From assembly GCA_014859545.1 (NCBI GenBank), contig JACUTZ010000002.1, forward strand, positions 1 through 52,768: a stretch of 52,768 nt of DNA, given 5' to 3'. Made by a program: the position numbers and the translations under genes. The notes under the pieces were generated by a model. That model did no database searches. It saw only the letters and a list, made by a program, of their open reading frames with translations, and had not been told where the DNA came from. The stretch comes from Gammaproteobacteria bacterium (GTDB lineage: Bacteria; Pseudomonadota; Gammaproteobacteria; Thiohalomonadales; Thiohalomonadaceae). Below are positions 11,612 to 21,465 of this stretch, one piece after another (within the stretch, counting starts at the first letter, position 1; each line of letters opens with the position of its first letter).

Positions 11612-13687
11612 ATGCTGAATAACAGACCTCTCTCGCTGCTTGTCATCGACGACAGTTCCAATGATGCGGAAATCATTTCCAATATGCTGCGCAACGCCGG
11701 GCATGCCGTACATACCACCCGCATTGAAGACGATGAAGACCTGCGCGAGGCCCTTAACAATCAGGTCTGCGACATGATCCTGGCCAAACCGGAGCTACCC
11801 TATTTTACCGCTACCGAGGCGCTGGATGTGATCGCCCAAAGTGGCAAAGCTACCCCCCTGCTGCTGATCGCTGACGGACTGGAAGAAGAAAAAGCCACCG
11901 AACTGCTCAAGGCCGGTGCCCTGGATGTGGTCTTTCTTACCCAACCCGCCCGCCTGCTGCATGCCGTATTGCGCGAGGCACAGGCCGCCGAAGCGAAGCG
12001 CTCCCTGTTACGCTGTGAGGCGCTGCTCGAAGCAACCAACCTGCGTGCGCAAAATCTGGTCGACAGCTCACGCGATGCCATTACCTATATCCACGAGGGC
12101 ATGTACATCTATGCCAACAGCTCCTATCTGGAAATGTTCGGCTACAGCGACATGAATGAATTGGAAGGCATGCCGATCCTCAATATGGTCAAAAGTGAGG
12201 ACCATGTCGGTTTCAAGGCCTTTTTACGTGATTACATGAGCGGCAAGGCCAAGGCCAGCAGCTTTGAACTGACCGGGCTACGCAGTGATGGCAGCGATTT
12301 CGACATCACCATGGAACTGAGCAATGCCAGCTATGATGGCGAACCCTGCACCCAGATCATCATCCGCGCCCAGGCCAATAGCGAAGAACTGGAAAAACGC
12401 CTGGAGGATATGAGCAAGCTCGACCTGCTCACCGGGGTATTCAATCGCCAGTACTTCCTCGATGAATTGCATCAGGTGATAGGTAAGCCCGGCAAGCAGG
12501 GTGCGGTACTCTACATCCAGCCGGATCACTTCAAACAACTGCGTGATGATCTGGGACTGGCGCATAGTGATCAACTTCTTAGCGAGATGGCCAAGGCGCT
12601 GAAGCATGCCCTGGGAGAAGGGGAGCATTTTATCGCCCGCTTCGAGGGGGAGTATTTCTGCGCCCTGCTCAAGAATGTCGATCAAAACGCCGCCGAAACC
12701 ATTACCGAGGCCCTGAGCAAGGCTGTCGATGCCTATCATTATCAAATCGATACAAAAACCATTGCGGTCACCGGCAGCATCGGGATAGCCCTGTACAACG
12801 AAGGCACCGAAGACAGCCAAAGCCTATTGCAACGGGCCGACAAGGCCATGCGTGAGGCTGCCCGTCAGGGGGGTAATCACTACCATACCTACATCCCCGG
12901 CGAAGATGAGATGGCGGAACAGGAACGTACCGCGCACATAACCCAACGCATCAAGGACGCCCTGCGCAATAACCAGATGCACCTGCTGTTTCAGCCCATC
13001 GTCAGTATCAAGGGCGATAAACAGGAAAATTATGAGGCCTTCGCGCGGATGCAGGATGAGCATGGCCAGGCCATCCCACCCAATGAATTCATCCCTGCAG
13101 CCGAAAAGGCCAATCTGATGCCGGTTCTGGATCGTTGGGTTCTCGCCTACGGCATCAAGGCGGTCACACAACATCGCAAGAAAGGCCATCCGGCCGTACT
13201 GTTCGTCAAACTTTCCGGGGCATCCCTGCGCGATGAAAAATTCCTGCCCTGGCTGCGCGATATTATCAAGGCGGCCCATGCCGAACCCGGCTCACTGGTG
13301 CTCTCTGTCAGTGAGGATGTGGCCAGCACCAATCTCAAATCGCTCAAGCAGCTGATCGAGGGCCTGCAACAACTGCATGTCAAACTGGCCCTGGATCACT
13401 TCGGCCAGGCGAGCAACTATGCCAACCTGCTCAAACACTGCAATGCCCATTACCTCAAATTACACGCATCGTTGATCGGTGACCTGGCCAAGAATCCCGA
13501 GGCCACAGAAAAAGTCAGGGAGATCACCGGTATGGCTGCCGAATCCCATAAGCTGGTGATCGCCAATGCGGTGGAAGATCCACATACCCTCGCGCTGATC
13601 TATTCCACCGGCATCGATTATATTCAGGGTTATTTCCTCCAGGAACCCAGCCCGCAGATGGATTATGACTTTAGCTCAATGGGCTAA
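11612..13687 (+). CDS. FimX-like REC-PAS-GGDEF-EAL protein with degenerate GGDEF and EAL motifs
   Basis: REC (LLVIDDSSNDAEIISNMLRNAGH), PAS (DAITYIHEGMYIYANSSYLEMFGY), GGDEF position FEGEYF (12641-12658), EAL position EAF (13034-13042) with other catalytic motifs lost (FVKLSGASL, LVLSVSEDVA, LALDHFGQAS). Confidence 0.85.
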   Translation: MLNNRPLSLLVIDDSSNDAEIISNMLRNAGHAVHTTRIEDDEDLREALNNQVCDMILAKPELPYFTATEALDVIAQSGKATPLLLIADGLEEEKATELLKAGALDVVFLTQPARLLHAVLREAQAAEAKRSLLRCEALLEATNLRAQNLVDSSRDAITYIHEGMYIYANSSYLEMFGYSDMNELEGMPILNMVKSEDHVGFKAFLRDYMSGKAKASSFELTGLRSDGSDFDITMELSNASYDGEPCTQIIIRAQANSEELEKRLEDMSKLDLLTGVFNRQYFLDELHQVIGKPGKQGAVLYIQPDHFKQLRDDLGLAHSDQLLSEMAKALKHALGEGEHFIARFEGEYFCALLKNVDQNAAETITEALSKAVDAYHYQIDTKTIAVTGSIGIALYNEGTEDSQSLLQRADKAMREAARQGGNHYHTYIPGEDEMAEQERTAHITQRIKDALRNNQMHLLFQPIVSIKGDKQENYEAFARMQDEHGQAIPPNEFIPAAEKANLMPVLDRWVLAYGIKAVTQHRKKGHPAVLFVKLSGASLRDEKFLPWLRDIIKAAHAEPGSLVLSVSEDVASTNLKSLKQLIEGLQQLHVKLALDHFGQASNYANLLKHCNAHYLKLHASLIGDLAKNPEATEKVREITGMAAESHKLVIANAVEDPHTLALIYSTGIDYIQGYFLQEPSPQMDYDFSSMG

Positions 13688-13704
13688 ACCATGCGACTAA
13701 GGAA

Positions 13705-15267
13705 ATGAGACATTCCGATGATAGTCTCGGGCAGCATCCGACGTCGTCCACAGCGACGACCGATACCCCCTTGCATGCCCTCGATATAGAACAAAACATC
13801 CCGCTGCGTCCTCACGCCCGTATTCCTATTGCCCTGAAGCTGGCCCTGGCCTTTATCCTGCTGATCGCCAGCGGCATGCTGGTACTCGGGGCACTGGCCG
13901 GCAAGACACAAACCCAATTGCTCGAACAACAGATGGAACAGTTCGGCAGCACCCTGGTGCAACAAATGGCCGAATCGGCTCGCGAACCGCTACTGGCCAA
14001 TGATCTGCTCAATCTGGAACGGATCATCCACAACCTGATCCAGGACGGCAACATCATGGGCGCGGCGATCTATTCCGACGAGCTGCAAACCGTGGTCAAG
14101 ACAGGTGCCATTCCGGCCACACGCAACCAACTGTCACGCCAGCCCCGCGAACAGCTATCTCTCCGCTTTCGGCTACCACCGAATGAGCAGACGCAATCGG
14201 AACGCCTTCTGGTCGCCTACCTCACCCCGGTAGTGTTCAGGGAGGTCACCGTCGGCTACGTGCTACTGAGTTTTGATTACTCGCTAATCCGCGAGGCCAA
14301 ACAGGAAACCATCGCCACCGTTGCTGCAACCATCGCCCTGATGCTGATCCTGGCCCTGGCCCTGTCGATTTATCTTGGTCGTCGCTTCACCCGCCCGATA
14401 CAGGAGCTATTGCTCGCCAGCCAGGCCTTCAGCCAGGGGCGCTTCGACTATCGCATCCGCTCAACGCGCGATGATGAACTGGGCAGCTTGATGCAGGCCA
14501 TCAATCAGATGGGAGAAGGCCTGCAACGCAAGGAACAGGTAGAGCGCGCCTTCTCCCGCTATGTTTCACCAAAGGTGGCGCAACGCGCCCTGGCCGGGAT
14601 GGATTCGCTGGGCGACATTCCACTCGGGGGACACCATGTCGAGGCCAGCGTGCTGTTCGCCGACATCGTTGGCTTTACCAGTCTCTCGGAAAAAATGACA
14701 CCGCAGGAAGTCAACAGCCTGCTGAATCACTACTTCAGCAATATCGCTCGCGCAGTGCATTTCTGTCATGGTCATATCGACAAATACATGGGTGACTGTG
14801 CCATGATCGTCTTCGGTGTGCCGGATGCGGATGAGGCCCACAGCTTCAACGCCCTCGCCTGTGCCTGGATGATCCTGGAACTGGTGCGACAGATGAACGC
14901 CCAACGGCGGGCCAGCCAATTACAACCCTTGGAATTCCGGATTGGGGTTAATAGTGGCATCATGCTGGCCGGCAACATGGGCTCCAGCGAGCGCATGGAG
15001 TACACCGTGATTGGCGATGCGGTCAATCTGGCCTCGCGCCTGTCCCATGCTGGTGAGCCAGGCCAGGTCATCCTCACCGAAGAGATGCTGGCACATGCCA
15101 GCCTGAACAAACGCATCGCCACGATTCACCACGGCAAGATCCTGGTGCGCGGCAAGCAGGAGCCCATCTCGATCTTCCACCTCGGTGATATCATCGATCC
15201 CTTCCGTGCCCGCATGCTGGAAGAGATCCGTCGCATCCTGGACAACAAGGCGAGTAAGGTCGCATGA
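13705..15267 (+). CDS. Membrane class III adenylate/guanylate cyclase with HAMP domain
   Basis: IALKLALAFILLIASGMLVLGALAG (TM), HAMP (YLGRRFTRPIQELLLASQAFSQGRFDYRI), cyclase VLFADIVGFTSLSEKMTPQEV...DKYMGDCAMIVFG...RIGVNSGIMLAGNMGSSERMEYTVIGDAVNLASRL. Confidence 0.9.
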   Translation: MRHSDDSLGQHPTSSTATTDTPLHALDIEQNIPLRPHARIPIALKLALAFILLIASGMLVLGALAGKTQTQLLEQQMEQFGSTLVQQMAESAREPLLANDLLNLERIIHNLIQDGNIMGAAIYSDELQTVVKTGAIPATRNQLSRQPREQLSLRFRLPPNEQTQSERLLVAYLTPVVFREVTVGYVLLSFDYSLIREAKQETIATVAATIALMLILALALSIYLGRRFTRPIQELLLASQAFSQGRFDYRIRSTRDDELGSLMQAINQMGEGLQRKEQVERAFSRYVSPKVAQRALAGMDSLGDIPLGGHHVEASVLFADIVGFTSLSEKMTPQEVNSLLNHYFSNIARAVHFCHGHIDKYMGDCAMIVFGVPDADEAHSFNALACAWMILELVRQMNAQRRASQLQPLEFRIGVNSGIMLAGNMGSSERMEYTVIGDAVNLASRLSHAGEPGQVILTEEMLAHASLNKRIATIHHGKILVRGKQEPISIFHLGDIIDPFRARMLEEIRRILDNKASKVA

Positions 15268-16316
15268 AGTGGCTGCTACTCTTTGGTTTGACGCCCCTGT
15301 TGCTCGGCGGCTGCGTGCTTTTGCCCAGCCAAAAAACTCAGGATGTCGATGCACTACTGGCCCAACAGCAATACGGTCGCGCACTTGAAATCCTGGCCCA
15401 GGCCGATCCCAGATCGCCAGAATATACCGCAATGGCCGAACGCCGACGCGAGGTTGAGGCGCAAGCGGCCAATTATGAACAGACAGTAAGGGATCGGGCG
15501 CGACAATACATCGCCAGCGGTGACTGGGCTGCAGCACTGGATCACTATGATGAAGCCCTGGCGCGATTGCCACAAAGCATGGTACTGCGTGACGGATTGG
15601 CACAACTACACCAGCAACAGACACAGATCCTGGAAGACCTCGAGATCGAACGCCTGCTGGCCCAGGCTAACTGGCTAAAAACCACCCGCCCCACATACCT
15701 GCAAATCGCCCAGGTCGATCCCCGCAGCCGTCAGACCCGCCAGCAACTGGAACGCTTTGCGCAACAGGCCAATGAGATCGCCAGTCAGCTGGCCTTGCAC
15801 GGCAACCGTGCCCTGGCCAATCAACAACTGGATACTGCCAACAAAACCCTGTTACTGGCCCAGGACTTGAGTGACAGCCCAGCCATCAGCGAAAGTGTGG
15901 CCAAATTACGCCAGGAACAACTCGCGCAACGTAACCGCCAGCAGCAGCAACAGCAGCGACAACAGCAACAGATCCTCCGCCTGGAAAAACAATATCAAGC
16001 GGCCCGTGATACGAATGATTACGCCACTGCACACAGCCGACTGGCTGAACTGCGCAAACAGGATCCGGCTAACCAACACTGGGAACAGCAGCAACAGGTA
16101 GTGGAGGCACTAATCCAGGCAAGGGTGGAGACCCTGCTCAGCCGGGGCATCAATGCCTACAGTCGTGGCCATTTTGAAGAGGCAGCGCAAGCCTGGCGTG
16201 AAACATTAAGCCTGGATCCCCGTAACAAACTTGCCCAGGACAACCTGGAACGGGCCGAGCGAGTACTGCAACGGTTCGAAGAGCTGCAGCAACGCCAGGG
16301 TGGTGCCACCGAATAG
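15264..16316 (+). CDS. TPR-type lipoprotein
   Basis: MKWLLLFGLTPLLLGGCVLLP lipobox; TPR-like ASGDWAAALDHYDEALARLP and SRGHFEEAAQAWRETLSLDPRNKLAQDNLERA; ATGA overlap with the cyclase stop. Confidence 0.8.
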   Translation: MKWLLLFGLTPLLLGGCVLLPSQKTQDVDALLAQQQYGRALEILAQADPRSPEYTAMAERRREVEAQAANYEQTVRDRARQYIASGDWAAALDHYDEALARLPQSMVLRDGLAQLHQQQTQILEDLEIERLLAQANWLKTTRPTYLQIAQVDPRSRQTRQQLERFAQQANEIASQLALHGNRALANQQLDTANKTLLLAQDLSDSPAISESVAKLRQEQLAQRNRQQQQQQRQQQQILRLEKQYQAARDTNDYATAHSRLAELRKQDPANQHWEQQQQVVEALIQARVETLLSRGINAYSRGHFEEAAQAWRETLSLDPRNKLAQDNLERAERVLQRFEELQQRQGGATE

Positions 16317-16366
16317 TGGATCACCACAGGGATTTAGCCGGAAGACAAATCCTTGCCAGTGATGCC

Positions 16367-18619
16367 TTAGGCGGTCGCCAGCAGTCCATCGACACGCTGG
16401 AAACCACGCGGCAGCTTGTTCCCGCGACGACCGCGTTCGCCCAGATAGTGTTCCAGGTCATCGCCCTTCAGACTGATATGCCGCTTGCCCGCCAACACCG
16501 TCAGTTCACTCCCCCTTGGCAATACCGCCATCGCCACTACGTATTCCTCGCGTGTGGCATGCTTTGCGCTGGGAATGCTGATCATTTTATTTCCCTTGCC
16601 CTTGCTCAACTGCGGCAGTTCCGTAGCGGGGAAGATCAACAGGCGTCCCTCATTACTGACCAGGGCAATGCGTGCCGTCTCGGCATCGCTGAGGCGCTGC
16701 GGAGGCAGCAGGCGTGCCCCACTGGAAAGATTGATCACCGCCTTGCCCGCCTTGTTGCGACTCTGCAGATCCCCCAGCTTGGTGATAAAGCCATAACCGG
16801 CATCACTGGCCAACACATATTGCTCATCATCACTGCCCAGTAACACCGCCTCGAATGTCGCCCCGGCAATCGGATTGACCCGGCTGCTGAGTGGCTCGCC
16901 CTGTCCGCGTGCCGAGGGCAGGGTGTGACTGGCAACGCAATAGCTGCGCCCGGTCGAGTCGATAAAGGTCGCCTGCTGATTACTCTTGCCAGTAGCGCTG
17001 TCCTTGAAACCGTCTCCGGCCTTGTAGCTGAGGCTGGCCGGATCGACCTCATGGCCCTTGGCGGCACGTACCCAACCCTTCTCTGAGAGCACCACGGTGA
17101 TCGGCTCGGCACTGATCAGCGCGGTTTCGTCCATGGCCTGGGCCGCACTGCGTGCCACGATCGGGGAACGACGTGCATCCCCATAGTTTTCCGCATCGGC
17201 CAGCAGTTCTTTTTTGATCAGGGTCTTCATCCGTGCGGCCGATCCCAGGGTTTTCTCCAGATCGGCCTTTTCCCTGGCCAGTTCTTCCTGTTCGCCACGG
17301 ATCCGCATTTCTTCCAGACGCGCCAGTTGGCGCAGTTTTGTATCCAGGATGTAGTCGGCCTGCACATCGCTCAGGGCAAAACGTGCGATCAAGACCGCCT
17401 TGGGCTCGTCCTCGGTACGAATGATGTGAATCACCTCATCCAGATTGAGGAAAGCAATCAGCAAACCTTCCAGCAGGTGCAACCGACGCTCCACCTTGTC
17501 GAGGCGATGTTCCAGGCGACGGCGCACCGTCTGGGTTCGGAATTCCAACCACTCGCTGAGGATCTCTCGCAGGTTTTTGACCCGTGGCCGACCATCCAGA
17601 CCGATCATGTTCATGTTGACCCGGTAACTGCGCTCCAGATCGGTGGTGGCAAACAGATGGGCCATCAGTGCCTCCACATCGATACGATTGGAACGCGGCA
17701 CGATCACCAGGCGGGTGGGGTTTTCATGATCCGATTCATCGCGCAGGTCCTCGACCATCGGCAATTTTTTGGCCTGCATCTGTGCGGCTATCTGTTCCAG
17801 CACCTTGGCACCCGAGGTCTGAAACGGCAGTGCGTTGATGATCACATCACCCTCTTCGCGCTCCCAGCGCGCACGCATGCGTACACTGCCATGTCCGGTT
17901 TGATAAAGCCTTTGCAAGTCGGCGCGGGGCGTAATGATCTCCGCATCGGTGGGATAATCCGGGCCCAACACATGTTCACACAATTCATCGACGCTGCTGG
18001 CCGGGGCCTCCAGCAGGCGGATACAGGCCGAGACCACTTCGCGCAGATTATGCGGCGGGATATCGGTCGCCATACCCACCGCAATGCCGGTGGTACCATT
18101 GAGCAATACGTGCGGGACACGGGCAGGCAGTACCCGTGGTTCTTCCATGGTGCCATCAAAATTGGCGACCCAATCCACCGTCCCCTGGCCCACTTCGTTA
18201 AGCAGCAGGTCGGAAAAACGACCCAGGCGTGCCTCGGTATAACGCATCGCGGCAAAGGATTTGGGATCATCTGGTGCCCCCCAGTTGCCCTGCCCGTCCA
18301 CCAGTGGATAACGGTAGGAAAAGGGTTGCGCCATCAATACCATGGCCTCGTAACAGGCCGAGTCCCCATGGGGGTGGTACTTACCCAGTACATCACCGAC
18401 GGTGCGCGCGGATTTTTTGTGCTTGGCATCGGACTTAAGTCCCAGCTCCGACATCGCATAGACGATACGCCGCTGTACCGGCTTGAGTCCGTCACCGATG
18501 TTCGGCAGGGCGCGATCCATGATCACGTACATGGAATAATCAAGATAGGCCCGCTCGGAAAAATCCTTCAGCGGCAGCTGCTCGATGCCTTCGTAATTGA
18601 TGCCGTTTTCAGTCGTCAT
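16367..18619 (-). CDS. parC: DNA topoisomerase IV subunit A
   Basis: [61 protein letters not shown]. Confidence 0.97.
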   Translation of the reverse strand: MTTENGINYEGIEQLPLKDFSERAYLDYSMYVIMDRALPNIGDGLKPVQRRIVYAMSELGLKSDAKHKKSARTVGDVLGKYHPHGDSACYEAMVLMAQPFSYRYPLVDGQGNWGAPDDPKSFAAMRYTEARLGRFSDLLLNEVGQGTVDWVANFDGTMEEPRVLPARVPHVLLNGTTGIAVGMATDIPPHNLREVVSACIRLLEAPASSVDELCEHVLGPDYPTDAEIITPRADLQRLYQTGHGSVRMRARWEREEGDVIINALPFQTSGAKVLEQIAAQMQAKKLPMVEDLRDESDHENPTRLVIVPRSNRIDVEALMAHLFATTDLERSYRVNMNMIGLDGRPRVKNLREILSEWLEFRTQTVRRRLEHRLDKVERRLHLLEGLLIAFLNLDEVIHIIRTEDEPKAVLIARFALSDVQADYILDTKLRQLARLEEMRIRGEQEELAREKADLEKTLGSAARMKTLIKKELLADAENYGDARRSPIVARSAAQAMDETALISAEPITVVLSEKGWVRAAKGHEVDPASLSYKAGDGFKDSATGKSNQQATFIDSTGRSYCVASHTLPSARGQGEPLSSRVNPIAGATFEAVLLGSDDEQYVLASDAGYGFITKLGDLQSRNKAGKAVINLSSGARLLPPQRLSDAETARIALVSNEGRLLIFPATELPQLSKGKGNKMISIPSAKHATREEYVVAMAVLPRGSELTVLAGKRHISLKGDDLEHYLGERGRRGNKLPRGFQRVDGLLATA

Positions 18620-18644
18620 TGCTTGTCCTGATGCTTAAAAGCCT

Positions 18645-18803
18645 TTGCCACAGAGAACACAGAGGACTCCGAGGAAATGCGCTCATCATGCGATGGATAC
18701 CTGGATTGCAGACCAGAGCGTTGCCCCATAACACGGCACGGTGCGAAAGCAAGATGTTGCCCGCACACCACTCTGTGCCCTCTGTGAACTCTGTGGCCAA
18801 TCA
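18645..18803. repeat. Palindromic element E6 (CACAGAG class)
   Basis: tttgccacagagaacacagaggactccgagg ... cactctgtgccctctgtgaactctgtggcca. Confidence 0.88.
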
Positions 18804-19163
18804 CTACTCGCTCAGCCCCACCAGCAGTTCGACGATGCCTTCGGCCGAACCCAGGTAGGGGGCGATGCGGATCGGGATCTGCGGATATTGCGCCTGCTTG
18901 GGCGCGACCTCAGCAGGGATATCCTGCGCCACGTGGCGACCGGCGGAGAGAAAATATGGCAATACCACCACCTCGCTGGCCCCCTGGCGGATCAGGCACT
19001 CGATCCCGTCCGGGATCAGGGGATCGGCCAGTTCAAGAAAACCCGCTTCCACCGCGCCATAGCGATCCCCAGCACGCTGGCGCAGAAGATCGGCGATCTT
19101 GCGTACCTCATCGTTCGACGCCTCGCGCCGGCTGCCATGTGCCACCAATAACAATCCACGCAT
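18804..19163 (-). CDS. CbiX/SirB-type short chelatase (sirohydrochlorin chelatase family)
   Basis: MRGLLLVAHGSRREASNDEVRKIADLL...VEAGFLELADPLIPDGIECLIRQGASEVVVLPYFLSAGRHVAQDIP. Confidence 0.88.
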   Translation of the reverse strand: MRGLLLVAHGSRREASNDEVRKIADLLRQRAGDRYGAVEAGFLELADPLIPDGIECLIRQGASEVVVLPYFLSAGRHVAQDIPAEVAPKQAQYPQIPIRIAPYLGSAEGIVELLVGLSE

Positions 19164-19180
19164 TATTTCATCCTCAAAAA

Positions 19181-19305
19181 GATTTCACCGCAGAGAACGC
19201 AGAGTTTGCAAAGAAAGGCGATGCCGGAAAATACCGGGTACCCACTGTACTACCCGAGACTCAGGCTGCCTTTCTCTTTGCGCACTTCGCGTTCTTTGCG
19301 GTAAA
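19181..19305. repeat. Palindromic element E7 (mixed CGCAGAG/GCAAAG class)
   Basis: gatttcaccgcagagaacgcagagtttgcaaagaaagg ... cctttctctttgcgcacttcgcgttctttgcggtaaa. Confidence 0.88.
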
Positions 19306-19312
19306 CCTTGTT

Positions 19313-21199
19313 TTAAACCTCGGCCAGATTGCCCTTGCTCTCCAACCAGCTCTTGCGTTCACCGGCGCGTTTTTTCGCCAGCAGCATGTCCATTAACTGG
19401 TTGGTTTGATCACCACTTTCAATGGTCAGCTGGACCAAACGGCGGGTATCGGGTGAAAGTGTGGTCTCACGAAGCTGGATCGGGTTCATCTCACCGAGAC
19501 CTTTGAAACGGGTCACCGCGATCTTGCCCTTTTTCTTTTCGGCGCTAATCCGATCCAGCACCCCTTTGCGCTCACTGTCGTCCAGGGCGTAGTAGGTGTC
19601 CTTGCCCACGTCGATACGGTACAGCGGCGGCATCGCAATATAGACATTGCCTGCCGCGACCAGTGGACGGAAATGGCGCACAAACAAGGCACACAGCAGG
19701 GTGGCGATATGGGCGCCATCCGAGTCCGCATCCGCAAGAATGCAGATCTTGCCATAGCGCAGACCATCCAGTTTATCCGAGCCGGGATCGACCCCGATCG
19801 CCACCGCAATATCGTGTACTTCCTGGGAGGCCAGCACCTCGTTGGAATCAACCTCCCAGGTATTCAGGATCTTGCCACGCAATGGCATGATGGCCTGAAA
19901 CTCCTTGTTGCGCGCCTGCTTGGCCGAACCGCCGGCCGAATCCCCTTCCACCAGGAATAACTCGCTGCGGGCGGAGTCGGTGCTGGCGCAGTCGGCCAGT
20001 TTGCCGGGCAGGGCTGGCCCCTGGGTCACCTTCTTGCGTACCACCTTCTTGCCGGCACGCAGGCGGGATTGAGCACTGTTGATCGCCAGTTCGGCGATCT
20101 GCTCACCCAGATCCACATGCTGATTCAGCCACAGCAGAAAGGCGTCTTTCACCACACCGGAAACAAAGGCCGCGCTTTCCCGTGAGGAAAGGCGCTCCTT
20201 GGTTTGTCCGGAAAACTGCGGGTCTTCCAGCTTCAGGGAAAGGATATAGCTGACCTTTTCCCAGACATCCTCCGGGGCCAGCTTGACGCCGCGCGGCAAC
20301 AGATTGCGAAACTCGCAAAATTCGCGCATCGCTTCGGTCAGACCAGTGCGCAGACCGTTCACATGGGTGCCACCCTGGGCGGTGGGCACCAGATTGACAT
20401 AGCTCTCGGCCACCGCCTCACCACCTTCCGGCAGCCAGCTCAAGGCCCAGTCCACCGCCTCGCTACTGCCGGCAAACTTGCCCAGAAACGGGTCCTCGGG
20501 CAGGCGCGGGCTGTCCTGCAACTCATCCAGCAGATAATCGCGTAGACCATCCTGGTACAGCCATTCGTCACGCTCGCCATTGGCCTCATCGTAAAACCGG
20601 ATCGTCAGCCCTGGGCAGAGCACCGCCTTGGCGCGCAACACATGGCGCAGGCGCGGCACCGAAAATTTGGGGGAATCAAAAAATTGCTCTTCCGGCCAAA
20701 AACGCACCGAGGTACCGGTATTGCGCTTGCCGACCTCGCCAACCACCGCCAGCGAGGAGACCTTGGCGCCGCTCTTGAAGGCGATATTGTATTCCTTGCC
20801 ATCGCGCCGGACCCACACCTCCAGGTGCTTGGAGAGGGCATTGACCACCGACACCCCGACCCCATGCAGACCACCGGAGAACTGGTAGTTCTTGTTGGAG
20901 AATTTGCCGCCCGCATGCAGCTTGGTAAGGATCACCTCTACCCCGGGGATCCCTTCACGCGGATGGATGTCCACCGGCATGCCGCGACCATCGTCGCTCA
21001 CCTGCAGGGAGTGGTCCTTGAACAGGGTGACCTCGATCTGCTTGGCATGCCCGGCGATGGCTTCATCCACCGAATTATCGATGACTTCCTGGGCCAGGTG
21101 GTTGGGCCGTTCGGTTTGGGTATACATCCCGGGGCGCTTGCGCACCGGCTCCAAACCGGACAGTACTTCGATCGCGTCTGAATTATAATTTGATGACAT
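19313..21199 (-). CDS. parE: DNA topoisomerase IV subunit B
   Basis: NSDAIEVLSGLEPVRKRPGMYTQTERPNHLAQEVIDNSVDEAIAGHA...LFLVEGDSAGGSAKQARN. Confidence 0.97.
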   Translation of the reverse strand: MSSNYNSDAIEVLSGLEPVRKRPGMYTQTERPNHLAQEVIDNSVDEAIAGHAKQIEVTLFKDHSLQVSDDGRGMPVDIHPREGIPGVEVILTKLHAGGKFSNKNYQFSGGLHGVGVSVVNALSKHLEVWVRRDGKEYNIAFKSGAKVSSLAVVGEVGKRNTGTSVRFWPEEQFFDSPKFSVPRLRHVLRAKAVLCPGLTIRFYDEANGERDEWLYQDGLRDYLLDELQDSPRLPEDPFLGKFAGSSEAVDWALSWLPEGGEAVAESYVNLVPTAQGGTHVNGLRTGLTEAMREFCEFRNLLPRGVKLAPEDVWEKVSYILSLKLEDPQFSGQTKERLSSRESAAFVSGVVKDAFLLWLNQHVDLGEQIAELAINSAQSRLRAGKKVVRKKVTQGPALPGKLADCASTDSARSELFLVEGDSAGGSAKQARNKEFQAIMPLRGKILNTWEVDSNEVLASQEVHDIAVAIGVDPGSDKLDGLRYGKICILADADSDGAHIATLLCALFVRHFRPLVAAGNVYIAMPPLYRIDVGKDTYYALDDSERKGVLDRISAEKKKGKIAVTRFKGLGEMNPIQLRETTLSPDTRRLVQLTIESGDQTNQLMDMLLAKKRAGERKSWLESKGNLAEV

Positions 21200-21352
21200 A
21201 AGTATCTAATTTATAAAGGAAGTTTCTCTAAGGCATGTCGCCTCGGCCATTGTAGCGCAAAAGCCCGGCGGGGGGATAGCAAGCACATCGACCGGGACGG
21301 CAACAGCATGATGACCTTGTGCAAATCACCCACCCGGCCCCAAAAACCCATC

Positions 21353-21435
21353 TCGCCGCAAAGACACAGCGGTGATCCATCGTGGACTGCTGCCTTGGCG
21401 GTCAACCCTCTGCGCCGCTGCGTCTCTGCGGTGCA
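21353..21435. repeat. Palindromic element E8 (CGCAGAG/CGCAAAG class, short centre)
   Basis: ctcgccgcaaagacacagcggt ... ccctctgcgccgctgcgtctctgcggtg. Confidence 0.75.
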
Positions 21436-21465
21436 ATGCCTTTCCTTATCAACTGTTAATCCCGA

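Noticed and set aside
17327-18631. 434-aa plus-strand ORF opposite parC
   Set aside because: Shadow ORF of parC with no recognisable domain.
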